Source of the DNA: an uncultured SAR86 cluster bacterium
GTDB lineage: Bacteria > Pseudomonadota > Gammaproteobacteria > Magnimaribacterales > D2472
DNA: 64,000 bases
Assembly (NCBI GenBank): GCA_902595065.1
Contig: CACJOM010000001.1
Span: forward strand, 632,001 to 696,000
Direction: 5' to 3'
Positions 11,899-21,870 of this stretch are shown piece by piece (the first letter of the stretch is position 1; every line of letters begins with the position of its first letter). A program made the translations under genes and the position numbers. A model generated the notes under the pieces. The model was not told where the DNA came from and searched no databases. It was given only the letters and a program-made list of their open reading frames with translations.

Positions 11899-12702
11899 CT
11901 AATCATTTTTCCAGTCAGGAGTTCTTTTTCCTAGAAAAGCGTCAATTCCTTCTTTGGCATCATGATTTAATAAGTTTTCGATCATAGTCATTGAGGTATA
12001 TTCATAAGCTTTTGATAAGCTCATCTCTGCTTGATTATAGAATGCCTTCTTGCCTATTTTTATAGTCATGGATGATTTGCTTGCAATTTTTTTTGCTAAT
12101 TTATTTACCTCATCAGTCAATTGAGGTTTTTGAAACGCTTCATTAATTAGGCCAATATCCTTAGCTTTCTCAGAATTAATTAAATCTCCTGTAAGAAGCA
12201 TATGCATAGCAGCTTTTTTATTTACATTTCTTGAAAGGGCAACCATTGGTGTTGAGCAAAAAAGTCCAATATTTACCCCAGGTGTAGCAAATTGAGATTC
12301 TGAAGATGCAAGAGCAAGATCACAGCTTGCTACCAACTGACATCCTGCTGCAGTTGCTATGCCATTGATCTCGGCAATTACTGGTTGCGGTATCTTAATA
12401 ATTAGCTGCATTAATTCAGAGCATAAATTAAACAGATCTTTAAAAAAGGCTTCTCCATTATCTTTACCTTTTCTGGCTGCAGTAATTTCTTTTAGATCAT
12501 GTCCTGCTGAAAATACATTCCCATTTGCTGCTAACACTACAACTTTTATAGATTTATCTAAAGAAACACTTTTAAGCTCGTCAATTAATAAGCCAATTAA
12601 TTTTTTTGATAAAGCATTTTTACTTACCAAATCATTCATAGTGAAGCGAATGACTCCATAATCAGTCTTTTCTTTGATTAAGATTTCTAAATTTTCACTC
12701 AT
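11899..12702 (-). CDS. Crotonase-superfamily protein, ECHDC3-like
   Basis: A 267-residue crotonase-fold protein with the oxyanion-hole loops AAGHDLKE and ATAAGCQLVASCD and the C-terminal EGIDAFLGKRTPDW. The two glutamates used by classical enoyl-CoA hydratases are replaced: CQLV where CELA is usual, and GVNIGLFC in the second position. The pattern AAGCQLVASCD...FATPGVN(I/V)GLFCSTP matches the animal ECHDC3 group, so plain hydratase activity is doubtful and the acyl-CoA reaction is unknown. I start at the ATG of MSENLEIL. An ATG 23 codons upstream is open but overlaps the neighbouring gene and adds a basic tail not expected for the family. It lies downstream of a CoA-binding protein. Confidence 0.85.
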   Translation of the reverse strand: MSENLEILIKEKTDYGVIRFTMNDLVSKNALSKKLIGLLIDELKSVSLDKSIKVVVLAANGNVFSAGHDLKEITAARKGKDNGEAFFKDLFNLCSELMQLIIKIPQPVIAEINGIATAAGCQLVASCDLALASSESQFATPGVNIGLFCSTPMVALSRNVNKKAAMHMLLTGDLINSEKAKDIGLINEAFQKPQLTDEVNKLAKKIASKSSMTIKIGKKAFYNQAEMSLSKAYEYTSMTMIENLLNHDAKEGIDAFLGKRTPDWKND

Positions 12703-12737
12703 TGTAAATTTATTAAAAGCTATTTTTCTGTCTGAGT

Positions 12738-13148
12738 CTAATTTGATTTTTCTAACTCTTTTTTTGGACATCTATCCATGACCACTCTCAAGCCAGCTTT
12801 ATCTGCCAACTTAGCAGCGTCTTCATTGACGAGGCCTAATTGTGTCCAAAGAACTTTAGCCTTAATTTCAATTGATTCTTTGGTAACTTCCATGATTGCA
12901 TCTTCGGCTCTAAAGACATCTACCATGTCGATATTTTTTTTAATAGAGCTGAGATCTTTGTAACATATCTGCCCTAATATAAGATTGCCTTCTTCATTAG
13001 GATTAACTGGAAAAACTTCATAACCATTTTCTAGTAGTGATTTCATCACTTTGAAGCTATCCCTTTCTTCTCTTGAGCTAGCTCCTACCAATGCAATAGT
13101 TTTTACCTCATTAAGTATTTGCTTTATGTAGGATTTAGAATAATCCAT
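12738..13148 (-). CDS. CoA-binding domain protein (YccU-like)
   Basis: A 136-residue single-domain Rossmann protein of the CoA_binding_2 (YccU) family. It has IALVGASSREERDSFKVMKSLLENGYEVFPVNPNE near the start and LWTQLGLVNEDAAKLADKAGLRVVMDRCPK near the end. Members bind CoA, as in the nucleotide-binding part of succinyl-CoA synthetase, but have no agreed reaction. It is followed 35 bp later by the crotonase-like gene and is probably in one transcript with it. Confidence 0.88.
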   Translation of the reverse strand: MDYSKSYIKQILNEVKTIALVGASSREERDSFKVMKSLLENGYEVFPVNPNEEGNLILGQICYKDLSSIKKNIDMVDVFRAEDAIMEVTKESIEIKAKVLWTQLGLVNEDAAKLADKAGLRVVMDRCPKKELEKSN

Positions 13149-13197
13149 GACTGTCTTAAAGTGATTTAGTAATAAAAATTATTTTTTAGTTTGGAAA

Positions 13198-14529
13198 TTA
13201 GCCGAGCAAATTATTTATATCAATAAGATTCTCAGGAGTAAGAGTTCCGGCTGCTAAGTGTAAGCGAAGGGTCGTAATTAAGTAGTCATACTTTGCGTTA
13301 GAAAGATTTCTCTCCGCGCTGTAAAGGTTTTTCTCCGCTTGAAGTAAATCTACTATATTTCTAGTCCCAACTTCATAACCCACTTTTGTAGCTTCCAGTG
13401 CGCTTGATGCTGATACAACAGCCTGTTTCTGGGCGCGAAGATTTGCGACTAATGTAACTACATTGGAATATTGACTTCGTACATCTTGTATAACACTTCT
13501 TTCGGTAAATAATGCGTCCTCAGAAGACTTATTTGATTCTGCATAGGCTTGTTTAGTTCTTGAAATTACAGCCCCGCCTTGGAAAATTGGCATTGAAAGC
13601 TGAAGGCTGTATGTGTCACGTTGAGTCTCGTCTGGAACTGTTATATTAAAAGCTCCACCAGTATTTAATCCATCAAAGGAATATTGATTTGTTTCTGATT
13701 CACTTTGTACTCCGACAATATCTACTTTGGGTAAGTGGTTGGATGCAACGCTGCGTGCATTATTTTTAGAAGCATATTTTCTAAGATTTGCAGCTTTTAA
13801 TCTAAAGTTATTTTCTACCGCTTTTCTTGCCCACTCTTCCTTGGAAGCGGGGACAGGATTGGAAACATTTAAGTCATTGATTAACCCATCAAGAGATACG
13901 ATTTCTCTTCCAACCAAGGCATTTAAAGATTCTTTAGCTGTATATACTTCTCCCTCTACTCTGGTCCTCGACGCAAGGCTGAGATCAAAAGCTAATTGAG
14001 CCTCTTGAACTTCAGTTACAGCCGCAAGTCCAACTTCATACCTCTGTCGAATTTGATCCAATTGTTTTTTAATTGCTTTTTCTTCTGATCGAGCTGCACT
14101 TAAATTATCTATAGCTCGCAAGACATTAAAATAAAGCTCTGCAGTTCTCACAATTAAAGCTTGTTGTGAATATGCAAAATCTGCTTCAGCCGCATCAGTT
14201 AAAAACTTAGATTGTCTATATTTAAACCACGAATCAAGCCTAATCAATGGCTGAGTTAATCTAGCAGACGAACTAAAGTTATTATATTCATTTTGAAGAA
14301 TGTCATTTTGATAATATTCGTTCCAATTAGTTTGGGCATTGATAGAAATATTAGGTAGCAGACCAGCACGCCCCTGCACTTTAATTTCCTTGCCAGATAA
14401 ATATGAAAATTCTGCTGATTTATACTGAGGATCGTTTTCTAATGCATCATTATAAATATCTAACAAGCTATCGGAAGCTGAGTTGATACTAAAGGCAAGC
14501 ATCGATGTAACTAGAATTGTTTTATTCAT
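13198..14529 (-). CDS. tolC: TolC-family outer membrane efflux channel
   Basis: A 443-residue outer membrane factor with a signal peptide (residues ~1-18) and two internally similar halves of long coiled-coil helices. The second half has the usual GLAAVTEVQEAQ-type turn and the C-terminal VGTRNIVDLLQAEKNLYSAERNLSNAKYDYL block typical of TolC. It forms the trimeric exit duct for RND and ABC pumps and type I secretion. No pump gene adjoins it; the RND pump in this window lies 36 kb away and appears to share its operator. Transcription starts from a good sigma-70 promoter in the 201-bp gap to parE. Confidence 0.93.
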   Translation of the reverse strand: MNKTILVTSMLAFSINSASDSLLDIYNDALENDPQYKSAEFSYLSGKEIKVQGRAGLLPNISINAQTNWNEYYQNDILQNEYNNFSSSARLTQPLIRLDSWFKYRQSKFLTDAAEADFAYSQQALIVRTAELYFNVLRAIDNLSAARSEEKAIKKQLDQIRQRYEVGLAAVTEVQEAQLAFDLSLASRTRVEGEVYTAKESLNALVGREIVSLDGLINDLNVSNPVPASKEEWARKAVENNFRLKAANLRKYASKNNARSVASNHLPKVDIVGVQSESETNQYSFDGLNTGGAFNITVPDETQRDTYSLQLSMPIFQGGAVISRTKQAYAESNKSSEDALFTERSVIQDVRSQYSNVVTLVANLRAQKQAVVSASSALEATKVGYEVGTRNIVDLLQAEKNLYSAERNLSNAKYDYLITTLRLHLAAGTLTPENLIDINNLLG

Positions 14530-14540
14530 ATTAAAATTTA

Positions 14541-14559
14541 ATGTTTACAGTGCATACAT
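14541..14559. promoter_or_regulatory. Candidate TetR-type operator at tolC
   Basis: ATGTTTACAGTGCATACAT, an imperfect inverted repeat in which the outer ATGT/ACAT and inner CA/TG pairs match. Over a 23-bp window (14541-14563) it matches 20 bases with the sequence from 50503 in the tetR/RND intergenic region. It overlaps the tolC -10 and presumed +1, a position suited to repression. Confidence 0.6.
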
Positions 14560-14587
14560 TAGAACTCTTTTACGGTAGGCATGTCAA
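14558..14587 (-). promoter_or_regulatory. tolC promoter with adjacent dyad
   Basis: Read on the minus strand: TTGACA (14587-14582), an 18-bp spacer and TCTAAT (14563-14558), 29 bp before the tolC ATG. The -35 is part of a second near-perfect dyad at 14582-14599 (TGTCAAGTT/AACTTTACA, 8 of 9 pairs), which could bind an additional regulator. Confidence 0.55.
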
Positions 14588-14730
14588 GTTAACTTTACAC
14601 TTAAATACTATTTATCTTATTTTAATATATTGGGAAAAAATCTCCTAAAATCTATTAAATTAAAAGCTTTCTTTCAATTTAGTTAGAGTAGAATACTAGA
14701 TAAAAGTTCATGAGCATCGAGGAATATTAA

Positions 14731-16620
14731 TTGGTTAAAAATTATGATTCAGAGTCGATAGAGGTTCTATCAGGCTTAGATCCGGTCAGAAAAAGACCCG
14801 GCATGTACACTGATACCTCATGCCCAAATCACCTTATTCAAGAAGTCTTAGACAACTCAATTGATGAAGCTTTAGCTGGTTACTGCTCTAAGATCAAAGT
14901 TACCCTTCATAAGGAAGGTGCTATCTCTGTTATAGATGATGGAAGAGGGATGCCAGTAGACATTCATCCTGAGCACAAAGTCTCTGGCGTAGAACTGATA
15001 ATGTGCAAACTTCATGCTGGCGCAAAATTCTCAGGCGAAGACTATAATTTTTCTGGAGGCTTGCATGGTGTAGGAGTGTCCGTGGTTAATGCGCTTTCGC
15101 AAAGCCTATCTGTAGAGATTAAAAGAGACAGTCATAAGTTTGAGATGAGGTTTGATGGAGGTGAAAAAATCTCAGATTTAAAAAAAGTAGGAGACATAGG
15201 CCCAAGAAACACAGGAACCTCAATCAGCTTTTTACCTGATCCACAATACTTTGAGACCATCAAAATTGATAAAAGTAGTTTGAAGCATCTGCTAAAAGCT
15301 AAAGCCGTGCTATGCCCAGGTTTAACCATTGAATATCACGATGAAAAGAAGAACGAAAAAATTCCCTGGAATTATGAGAATGGACTAATTTCATATTTGT
15401 CTGAATCTTCAGGTGATATCGAATTGCTTCTAGAAGAATCAATTTCTTGTAGCAAACTGGCAGATGATAATGCCCTTGATTTTGTTTTAAATTGGTCGAC
15501 TAAACCAGCAAAAAATTTAATGAATGAATCTTATGTGAATCTTATCCCAACTGCTCAAGGCGGGTCTCACATAAATGGATTCAAAGCTGGTTTATTGGAG
15601 TCGGTTAAAGAGTTTTGTGAGTTCAGAAATTTAATTCCTAAAGGCTTAAAAATAACAGCTGATGATGTTGTGCAGCATAGTACTTTTATCATTTCCTCAA
15701 AGTTAACAAATCCTCAGTTTGCAGGTCAAACAAAGGAGAGATTGGATTCAAAAGATCATCAAGCATTTGTAAATTCAACAACCAAAGACATTCTAAGTAT
15801 ATGGTTTAATCAACATACAGAGGAAGGAGAAAAATTAGCAGAATTAGCTATTGCATCTGCTCAGGCAAGAACGAAAGAGACCAAAGTAGTTGATAGAAAG
15901 AAAACATTCCAAGGCCCTGCACTCCCTGGAAAACTTTCAGATTGTAATAGTACAGATCTAAATGAGACAGAGTTGTTTTTTGTCGAAGGAGATTCTGCTG
16001 GAGGTTCTGCTAAACAGTCAAGAGAAAGAAAATTTCAAGCCATCATGCCCTTGAGAGGAAAAATCTTAAATACTTGGGATCTAGAAAGTTCTGAAATCAT
16101 GAAATCTGCAGAAATAAAGGATATCTCTACAGCGATTGGAGTTAATCCAGGAAGCCCAGATATTGAATCTCTAAGATATGGAAAAATTTGTATTTTAGCT
16201 GATGCTGATTCTGATGGTCTTCATATTGCAACGTTATTATGTGCACTATTTCTGAGACACTACAAGCCATTAATTCAAGCTGGACACATTTTTGTAGCCA
16301 TGCCGCCATTATTTAGAATAGATTGTGCTAAAGAAGTTTTTTATGCTCTTGATGAAGATGAAAAGGATTCAATAGTTAAAAAATTAAAGACTAAGCCTGG
16401 AAAACCAAAAATAGACATTCAAAGATTTAAAGGCTTGGGAGAAATGAATCCTTCTCAGTTACGTGAAACAGTTATGGATCCGAAAACAAGGAGATTAGTT
16501 CAGCTAACCATTACCTCGACTGATAATGTAAATAGTATGATGGATTTATTACTTTCAAAGAAAAATGCTGGAGCAAGAAAAGAGTGGCTTGAAAAGAGAG
16601 GAAAAATAGTAACTGTTTAA
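14731..16620 (+). CDS. parE: DNA topoisomerase IV subunit B
   Basis: A 629-residue type IIA topoisomerase ATPase subunit; with ParC it decatenates daughter chromosomes. The GHKL ATPase has [24 protein letters not shown] and [14 protein letters not shown]. The Toprim domain has [12 protein letters not shown] and DADSDGLHI. The length and lack of the GyrB insert point to ParE, as does parC 1 bp downstream. The start is TTG at 14731 with GAGGAA about 9 bases upstream. The nearest upstream ATG (14711) is out of frame and closes after six codons. Confidence 0.96.
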   Translation: MVKNYDSESIEVLSGLDPVRKRPGMYTDTSCPNHLIQEVLDNSIDEALAGYCSKIKVTLHKEGAISVIDDGRGMPVDIHPEHKVSGVELIMCKLHAGAKFSGEDYNFSGGLHGVGVSVVNALSQSLSVEIKRDSHKFEMRFDGGEKISDLKKVGDIGPRNTGTSISFLPDPQYFETIKIDKSSLKHLLKAKAVLCPGLTIEYHDEKKNEKIPWNYENGLISYLSESSGDIELLLEESISCSKLADDNALDFVLNWSTKPAKNLMNESYVNLIPTAQGGSHINGFKAGLLESVKEFCEFRNLIPKGLKITADDVVQHSTFIISSKLTNPQFAGQTKERLDSKDHQAFVNSTTKDILSIWFNQHTEEGEKLAELAIASAQARTKETKVVDRKKTFQGPALPGKLSDCNSTDLNETELFFVEGDSAGGSAKQSRERKFQAIMPLRGKILNTWDLESSEIMKSAEIKDISTAIGVNPGSPDIESLRYGKICILADADSDGLHIATLLCALFLRHYKPLIQAGHIFVAMPPLFRIDCAKEVFYALDEDEKDSIVKKLKTKPGKPKIDIQRFKGLGEMNPSQLRETVMDPKTRRLVQLTITSTDNVNSMMDLLLSKKNAGARKEWLEKRGKIVTV

Positions 16621-16621
16621 T

Positions 16622-18904
16622 ATGAATAAAAATTCTACTTCTATCAGCTTAAAGGAATACGCAGAGGAATCCTACCTTAACTATTCAATGTATGTCATTT
16701 TGGATCGAGCACTTCCTCATATCGGAGATGGTATGAAGCCAGTGCAAAGGAGAATTCTGTACGCCATGAGTGAGTTGGGCCTAAACGCTGGCTCAAAATA
16801 TAAAAAATCTGCTAGGACTGTGGGAGATGTAATTGGTAAATTCCATCCCCATGGAGACAGCGCTGCATATGAGGCTATGGTACTTATGGCCCAAAATTTT
16901 TCATTTAGATACCCGCTTGTAGATGGCCAAGGAAATTGGGGTACTCAAGACGATCCTAAATCATTTGCCGCAATGCGTTATACAGAATCCAAGCTCACAG
17001 GCTTTGCTGATTTGCTTCTTTCTGAACTTAAGCTTGGAACTGTTGATTGGCAGCCAAATTTTGATGGCTCACTTCTTGAACCAACAATTTTGCCTGCAAA
17101 AATACCAAGCATTTTACTTAACGGAACTACAGGTATTGCTGTTGGCATGGCAACTGATATTCCATCTCATAACATAAATGAAGTTCTGGATGCATGTATA
17201 CATGTATTAGATAATCCAAAAGCTACTACAAAAGATCTATTAAAATTTATAAAAGGTCCTGATTTTAGCAATCCAGCACCTATCATAGTTTCATCTGAGG
17301 AACTAACTGAGATGTATGAAACTGGAAGAGGTGGATTCAAGATAAGAGCTCAGTGGGATACTGAAGGAAACGATATTGTAGTTAGAGCTTTGCCCCATCA
17401 AGCCTCAGGATCAAAAATTCTTGAACAAATTGCAGATCAAATGCAAAAGAAAAAACTTCCTATGGTGGTTGATTTAAGAGATGAGGGAGATCATAAAGAG
17501 CCGGTTAGATTAGTAATATCATTAAAATCAAATCGTATAAATGCATTCGAAGTAATGAACCATCTTTTTGCAACTACAGATTTACAAAAGAATTATCGAT
17601 CTAATATGAATTTAATTAGTTTAAAAGGATCCCCAAGAGTTTTTGCTCTGAAAGATTTAATTACAGAATGGCTTAAGTTTAGGCAGCAAACTGTGATGCG
17701 AAAATTAGAGCACAGATTAGATCAGGTGCACGATAGAATTCATATCTTAGAGGGCCTATTAATTGTTTATCTAGACTTAGATAAAGTGATCAGCATCATT
17801 AGAAATAGCGATGATCCAAAGAAAGAATTAATGAAAGCTTTTAAGATCTCAGAGATACAAACAAATGCAATTCTAGAAATTCGCTTAAGACAGTTAGCTA
17901 AGTTAGAGCAAATTAAGCTTGAAGAAGAAAAAAGTTCACTTGAAGCCGAAAGATCTGATCTTGAGAAGATTATCAAATCAAAAGCTAGGCTAAAAACCTA
18001 TATTAAAAATGAGCTTAAAGAAATTAAAGATAATTTTGGTGATGATAGAAATTCTCCGATTGAATCAGCCTCAGATGCAAAGGCATTTTCTGAAGAGGAA
18101 GTAGTTACATCGGAAGCAGTTACAGTAATACTCTCCAAAGCTGGCTGGATAAGATCAGCCAAAGGTCATGATATTAATCCAAGCACTCTTACCTATAGAG
18201 GAGACGATAAGTTACAGCATTTTGCCCAAGGAAGGAATAATCAGACTGCTGTTTTTTTTGATTCTGGCGGCAAGGCATTTTCACTACCTGCCCATTCTTT
18301 GCCATCTGCAAGGAGTATGGGAGAGCCATTAACTGGAAGAGTTGTTGCTGAGTCAGGCGTTACATTTGAGGGTGTGGCAATTGGTTCCGATGAATCTAAA
18401 ATCTTAATTTCAAATTCTGCTGGGTTTGGTTTCATTAGCTCATTAGCAAATGCAATCTCAAATCAAAAAAAGGGTAAGCAGTTCATGAAAACTCCTGATG
18501 GAGCCAGTGTCATTTCTCCGATTGCAATCTCTGAAGATCATAAATTTGTTGCAGCAACTTTTTCCTCTCAAGATAACAAAGGAAAGGTAAGTAATAAAAT
18601 GTTAATTTTTCCTATAGATGAACTTCCAGTTTTGCCTAAAGGTAAGGGAAATAAACTCATCAGTATCTCAACCAAAGCGTTTAAAGAAAAATTAGAGTTT
18701 ATGACTGATGTTTGTTGTTTAGCAGAAGATAGCAAGCTTCATATACATCATGAAGGTAAAACTGGCGGTAAAACGTGGACCTTAAAAGAATTGGAAGAGT
18801 ATATTTCTTCAAGAGCAAAACGAGGAAGGGTCCTGCCTACTGGATATAATGGCAGGATTAAGCTCGAAGAGATTCCAAAATCTAGTGAAGCTGCTCCTGA
18901 ATAG
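16622..18904 (+). CDS. parC: DNA topoisomerase IV subunit A
   Basis: A 760-residue breakage-reunion subunit. The active-site tyrosine is Y120 in AAMRYTE, the same number as in E. coli ParC. The quinolone-resistance region reads [11 protein letters not shown] with S80 and E84, the susceptible residues. The C-terminal beta-pinwheel is shorter and more degenerate than in GyrA and lacks a GyrA box, supporting ParC. The gene begins 1 bp after the parE stop and its 3' end overlaps the convergent aminotransferase gene by 23 bp. Confidence 0.96.
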   Translation: MNKNSTSISLKEYAEESYLNYSMYVILDRALPHIGDGMKPVQRRILYAMSELGLNAGSKYKKSARTVGDVIGKFHPHGDSAAYEAMVLMAQNFSFRYPLVDGQGNWGTQDDPKSFAAMRYTESKLTGFADLLLSELKLGTVDWQPNFDGSLLEPTILPAKIPSILLNGTTGIAVGMATDIPSHNINEVLDACIHVLDNPKATTKDLLKFIKGPDFSNPAPIIVSSEELTEMYETGRGGFKIRAQWDTEGNDIVVRALPHQASGSKILEQIADQMQKKKLPMVVDLRDEGDHKEPVRLVISLKSNRINAFEVMNHLFATTDLQKNYRSNMNLISLKGSPRVFALKDLITEWLKFRQQTVMRKLEHRLDQVHDRIHILEGLLIVYLDLDKVISIIRNSDDPKKELMKAFKISEIQTNAILEIRLRQLAKLEQIKLEEEKSSLEAERSDLEKIIKSKARLKTYIKNELKEIKDNFGDDRNSPIESASDAKAFSEEEVVTSEAVTVILSKAGWIRSAKGHDINPSTLTYRGDDKLQHFAQGRNNQTAVFFDSGGKAFSLPAHSLPSARSMGEPLTGRVVAESGVTFEGVAIGSDESKILISNSAGFGFISSLANAISNQKKGKQFMKTPDGASVISPIAISEDHKFVAATFSSQDNKGKVSNKMLIFPIDELPVLPKGKGNKLISISTKAFKEKLEFMTDVCCLAEDSKLHIHHEGKTGGKTWTLKELEEYISSRAKRGRVLPTGYNGRIKLEEIPKSSEAAPE

Positions 18905-20081
18905 CTTCCCTTAATATTTTTAGACCTCTTAAAATTATATCATCCTCAATAATGAGGCTTGGCGCTATGCGGATAGTATTATTATTAGCTTTTAAAATCA
19001 TCAGCCCTTTTGCATAGCATGCTTTCATTACAGTATCTAAATTAAAGTTTTTGGTTACATTTAATTTACATCCAATCCATAATCCAGAACTTCTAATAGC
19101 ATCAAAACATTTAAATTCTTTATTAATTTTTTTCAGTTCATTTAAGAATAATTTTTCTTTTTTCTTCACTCCATTTAGCAATGATTTTTTAGATAACATG
19201 GTCATTACTTGCTCGGCAACAGCACAGGCCAATGGGTTGCCTCCAAAGGTAGATCCATGGGAACCAAGCTGCATGCATTCTGCGATTTCTGAAGATGTCA
19301 GAATTGCACCAATAGGAATACCTCCACCGATGCCTTTAGCGCAGCACATGATGTCAGGCTTAACCCCAAACTGCTCATAAGCAAATAATGTTCCTGTTCT
19401 TCCAGCTCCTGACTGTACTTCATCAATTATTAGCAATGCATTATTTTGTTTACATAATCTTTTAATTTTTTGAACAAACCCTTTTTTTGCTTTAATAATT
19501 CCTGCCTCTCCTTGAACAAGCTCAAGGATTACAGCTGCAGTTTTCTTGGTAATAGATTTTTCTAGATTCTTTTCTTCGTTAAAAGGATGATGCTTAATTC
19601 CTTCAGGCATAGGCCCAAAACCCTCAATAAATCTCTCTGATCCATTAAGCGCAATAGCCATCATTGTCCGACCATGGAAAGCATCAGAAAAGGAGACTAT
19701 CTCATTTTTCTTTTTGCTGATATTAATATATGAATATTTTCGAGCAGTTTTTATTGCACCTTCAACAGCCTCAGCACCAGAATTCGCAAAGAAAACTTTT
19801 TCAGCAAAAGTTTGTCTACAAAAAATTTTAGCCAATCTCAGGGCTGGCTCATTAGTTAGTAAATTAGATAAGTGCCAAATTTTTTTAGATTGATCTGCTA
19901 GAGCTTTATTAAGAATTGGATGGCAATGCCCCAAACTAGAAACAGCAATCCCAGATGCAAAATCTATATATTTTTTGTTTTGTTTGTCCCAGACTAAAGA
20001 CCCCTTTGCTTTAGATGGAACGAATTCAGCCGGTTTATATGTCGGCATCATGTATCGGTTGAAATCTGTTCTTGTGACCAT
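18882..20081 (-). CDS. argD: Acetylornithine/succinylornithine aminotransferase-type enzyme
   Basis: A 399-residue class III PLP aminotransferase. The N-terminus ([28 protein letters not shown]) and [15 protein letters not shown] match ArgD/AstC. The PLP lysine is in [14 protein letters not shown] and the cofactor aspartate in [13 protein letters not shown]. The reaction is acetylornithine + 2-oxoglutarate, in arginine synthesis, or the reverse-type step in arginine catabolism. Without ast neighbours I favour ArgD, but the two cannot be told apart by sequence alone. Its start lies 13 bp from the divergent DUF2244 gene, whose promoter is inside the argD coding start. Confidence 0.85.
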   Translation of the reverse strand: MVTRTDFNRYMMPTYKPAEFVPSKAKGSLVWDKQNKKYIDFASGIAVSSLGHCHPILNKALADQSKKIWHLSNLLTNEPALRLAKIFCRQTFAEKVFFANSGAEAVEGAIKTARKYSYINISKKKNEIVSFSDAFHGRTMMAIALNGSERFIEGFGPMPEGIKHHPFNEEKNLEKSITKKTAAVILELVQGEAGIIKAKKGFVQKIKRLCKQNNALLIIDEVQSGAGRTGTLFAYEQFGVKPDIMCCAKGIGGGIPIGAILTSSEIAECMQLGSHGSTFGGNPLACAVAEQVMTMLSKKSLLNGVKKKEKLFLNELKKINKEFKCFDAIRSSGLWIGCKLNVTKNFNLDTVMKACYAKGLMILKANNNTIRIAPSLIIEDDIILRGLKILREAIQEQLH

Positions 20082-20086
20082 ATACC
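20059..20086 (+). promoter_or_regulatory. Promoter of the DUF2244 gene
   Basis: TTGAAA (20059-20064), a 16-bp spacer and TATACC (20081-20086), eight bases before the ATG at 20095. The expected +1 falls on or just before the start codon, so the message would have almost no leader. Most of the promoter lies inside the 5' end of the divergent aminotransferase gene. Confidence 0.45.
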
Positions 20087-20094
20087 ATTGTAAT

Positions 20095-20586
20095 ATGATT
20101 AGGATTCAAGAAACCACAGAAAATAATTTTTTAATAGAGATTTCTCCTAATTATTCTTTAAGAGGATGGAGTCGAGTAATTTTTCTAGGTAGCTTGGCTT
20201 TTATCTGCTTAGCTATTGGATTCTTTTTTCTCTTTATGGGTGCTGGTCTGATCCTTCCTTTTGCTGGTTTAGAAGTTATTATTGTTTTCACTTGTTTTTT
20301 TATTAGTTTTCGTTGGAGTCAGCAAAAAGAAGTTATTTATATCTCTTATGAAAAAATCAAACTAGAGAAGGGCAGGTTAATTAAAGAAAAAAGCTGGGAA
20401 GAATTTCGAAGTTTTGCTGTCCTTGAGGTAGAAACTGATCAGCACAATTCAAAACAATTTTGCTTCCAATCGAAAGGAAAGAGGTTCTATTTTGGCTCGT
20501 TTTTAAACGAAGAAGATAAACTGATCCTAAAAAATGAATTATCAAGAATTATTACTCACCTGAATACACTATCTCCAGGCTTTTAA
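20095..20586 (+). CDS. DUF2244 membrane protein
   Basis: A 163-residue protein with two closely spaced membrane helices (about residues 28-66, SRVIFLGSLAFICLAIGFF and GLEVIIVFTCFFISF) followed by a soluble beta-rich domain. The pattern WSQQKEVIYISYEKIKLEKG and SWEEFRSF fits the DUF2244 family, common next to cytochrome c oxidase genes in proteobacteria but without assigned function. None of those genes is here. I start at the ATG of MIRIQETT; an open frame further upstream would run 40 codons into the divergent aminotransferase gene. Its 3' end overlaps the convergent phosphofructokinase gene by 18 bp. Confidence 0.75.
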   Translation: MIRIQETTENNFLIEISPNYSLRGWSRVIFLGSLAFICLAIGFFFLFMGAGLILPFAGLEVIIVFTCFFISFRWSQQKEVIYISYEKIKLEKGRLIKEKSWEEFRSFAVLEVETDQHNSKQFCFQSKGKRFYFGSFLNEEDKLILKNELSRIITHLNTLSPGF

Positions 20587-21810
20587 TTTTTTATTTACCA
20601 TTTCCATTTTGCCACTCTGATAGTTCATATTTTTAATCTCATTCACCTTTCCTTCAATGAGAGGCTGAAAATAACTTCGAGCTCTTTTTGTCATTCCAAA
20701 CCCATCTTTGGCAATAAATCCAGCTGGTAGTTTTTTTTCAACATTAGCAATTTTTGTTAGTGATGCAGAGACAACTTCCCACTTATACGGTTTTGAGCTT
20801 TTACGTTTAATTACTGGCATTACACCATTTTGCCCATTAACAGCAAATTGAACTGCTTTCTTGCCAACTTCATAGGCTTGAGCCCTATCTATACCTGACG
20901 AGAGATGACTCGCACTTCTCTGCAGATAGTCAGCAACAGCCCAATGATTTTTTAATTTTAATTTATTATTAATTAGCTCCGCCAATCGAGGAGCTACACC
21001 CCCAAGTTGACTGTGACCAAATGCATCTTTTGAGTCTGATTCAGCTAAAAACTTTCCCCTGGAATCTTTAATCCCTTCTGATGCAACAATCACGCAAAAC
21101 CCATTTTTTTTAACCGTATCTTTGACTTTCGATAGGAATTTTCTTTGATTAAAACTTACTTCAGGAAGCAGAATTATATGAGGAGCACCTGGGTGGCTAT
21201 TCTGTGCTAAGCAGCTTGATCCAGCGATCCATCCAGCATGTCTTCCCATAACCTCAAGGATAAAAACTTTTGTAGAAGTTTCATACATTGACTCCACATC
21301 CAGAGCAGCTTCAATTGTAGAAGTAACTACATATTTAGCCACTGAGCCAAATCCAGGACAGCAATCTGTAACAGCAAGATCATTATCTACAGTTTTAGGT
21401 ATGGCTATGCACTGAAGAGGATAATTAAGCTTATTGCTTATTTGAGAGATCTTTAAAGCTGTATCTGCAGAATCATTACCGCCGTTATAAAAAAAATAAC
21501 CTATATTATGAGCTTTAAAAACATCAATTAATCTCTTGTATTCTTTTAAATTCTCCTCAATGCTCTTTAATTTATATCTACATGAACCAAAAACTCCGCC
21601 TGGTCGATATCTTAAGCTCTCAATAAATTTTTTTGACTCCTTAGAAGTATCTATTAACTCCTCTTGTAAAGCTCCCAAGATTCCATTTTTGCCCGCATAA
21701 ACTTTTCCAATCTTTGCAGATTTCTTTGCTTCTAATATTACCGCGCATGCGGACGCATTTATTACAGATGTCACACCACCAGATTGAGCGTAAAAAGCAT
21801 TTTTTTTCAT
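20569..21810 (-). CDS. pfp: Pyrophosphate-type 6-phosphofructokinase
   Basis: A 413-residue phosphofructokinase. The active-site signature reads PKTVDND with lysine where ATP-dependent enzymes have glycine, and the phosphoryl-donor loop reads GGNDS with Asp after Asn. These are the features of PPi-dependent PFKs, whose reaction is reversible and saves ATP. The catalytic aspartates of TVDND, the MGRHAGW motif and a later YLQRS block are intact. It is cytoplasmic. It is divergent from mpl across 60 bp that contain a perfect 6-bp-arm dyad. Confidence 0.92.
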   Translation of the reverse strand: MKKNAFYAQSGGVTSVINASACAVILEAKKSAKIGKVYAGKNGILGALQEELIDTSKESKKFIESLRYRPGGVFGSCRYKLKSIEENLKEYKRLIDVFKAHNIGYFFYNGGNDSADTALKISQISNKLNYPLQCIAIPKTVDNDLAVTDCCPGFGSVAKYVVTSTIEAALDVESMYETSTKVFILEVMGRHAGWIAGSSCLAQNSHPGAPHIILLPEVSFNQRKFLSKVKDTVKKNGFCVIVASEGIKDSRGKFLAESDSKDAFGHSQLGGVAPRLAELINNKLKLKNHWAVADYLQRSASHLSSGIDRAQAYEVGKKAVQFAVNGQNGVMPVIKRKSSKPYKWEVVSASLTKIANVEKKLPAGFIAKDGFGMTKRARSYFQPLIEGKVNEIKNMNYQSGKMEMVNKKLKAWR

Positions 21811-21839
21811 TAGTTTATAAATTAATTAATTTGGTCTAT

Positions 21840-21855
21840 GGTAACAAATGTTACC
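21840..21855. repeat. Inverted repeat between pfp and mpl
   Basis: GGTAAC-AAAT-GTTACC, a perfect 6-bp-arm dyad in the middle of the 60-bp divergent gap. It could be an operator for either gene. The regulator is unknown, and no matching copy was noticed elsewhere in the window. Confidence 0.4.
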
Positions 21856-21870
21856 GACAAATATTTAAAA

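Noticed and set aside
12703..12771. Longer start for the crotonase gene
   Set aside because: It runs into the CoA-binding gene and adds a lysine/arginine-rich stretch atypical of the family; the internal ATG fits better, though the longer form cannot be fully excluded.
14640..14730. A promoter for parE in the gap after tolC
   Set aside because: Several AT-rich -10-like hexamers are present but none has a convincing -35 partner, so no site is listed.
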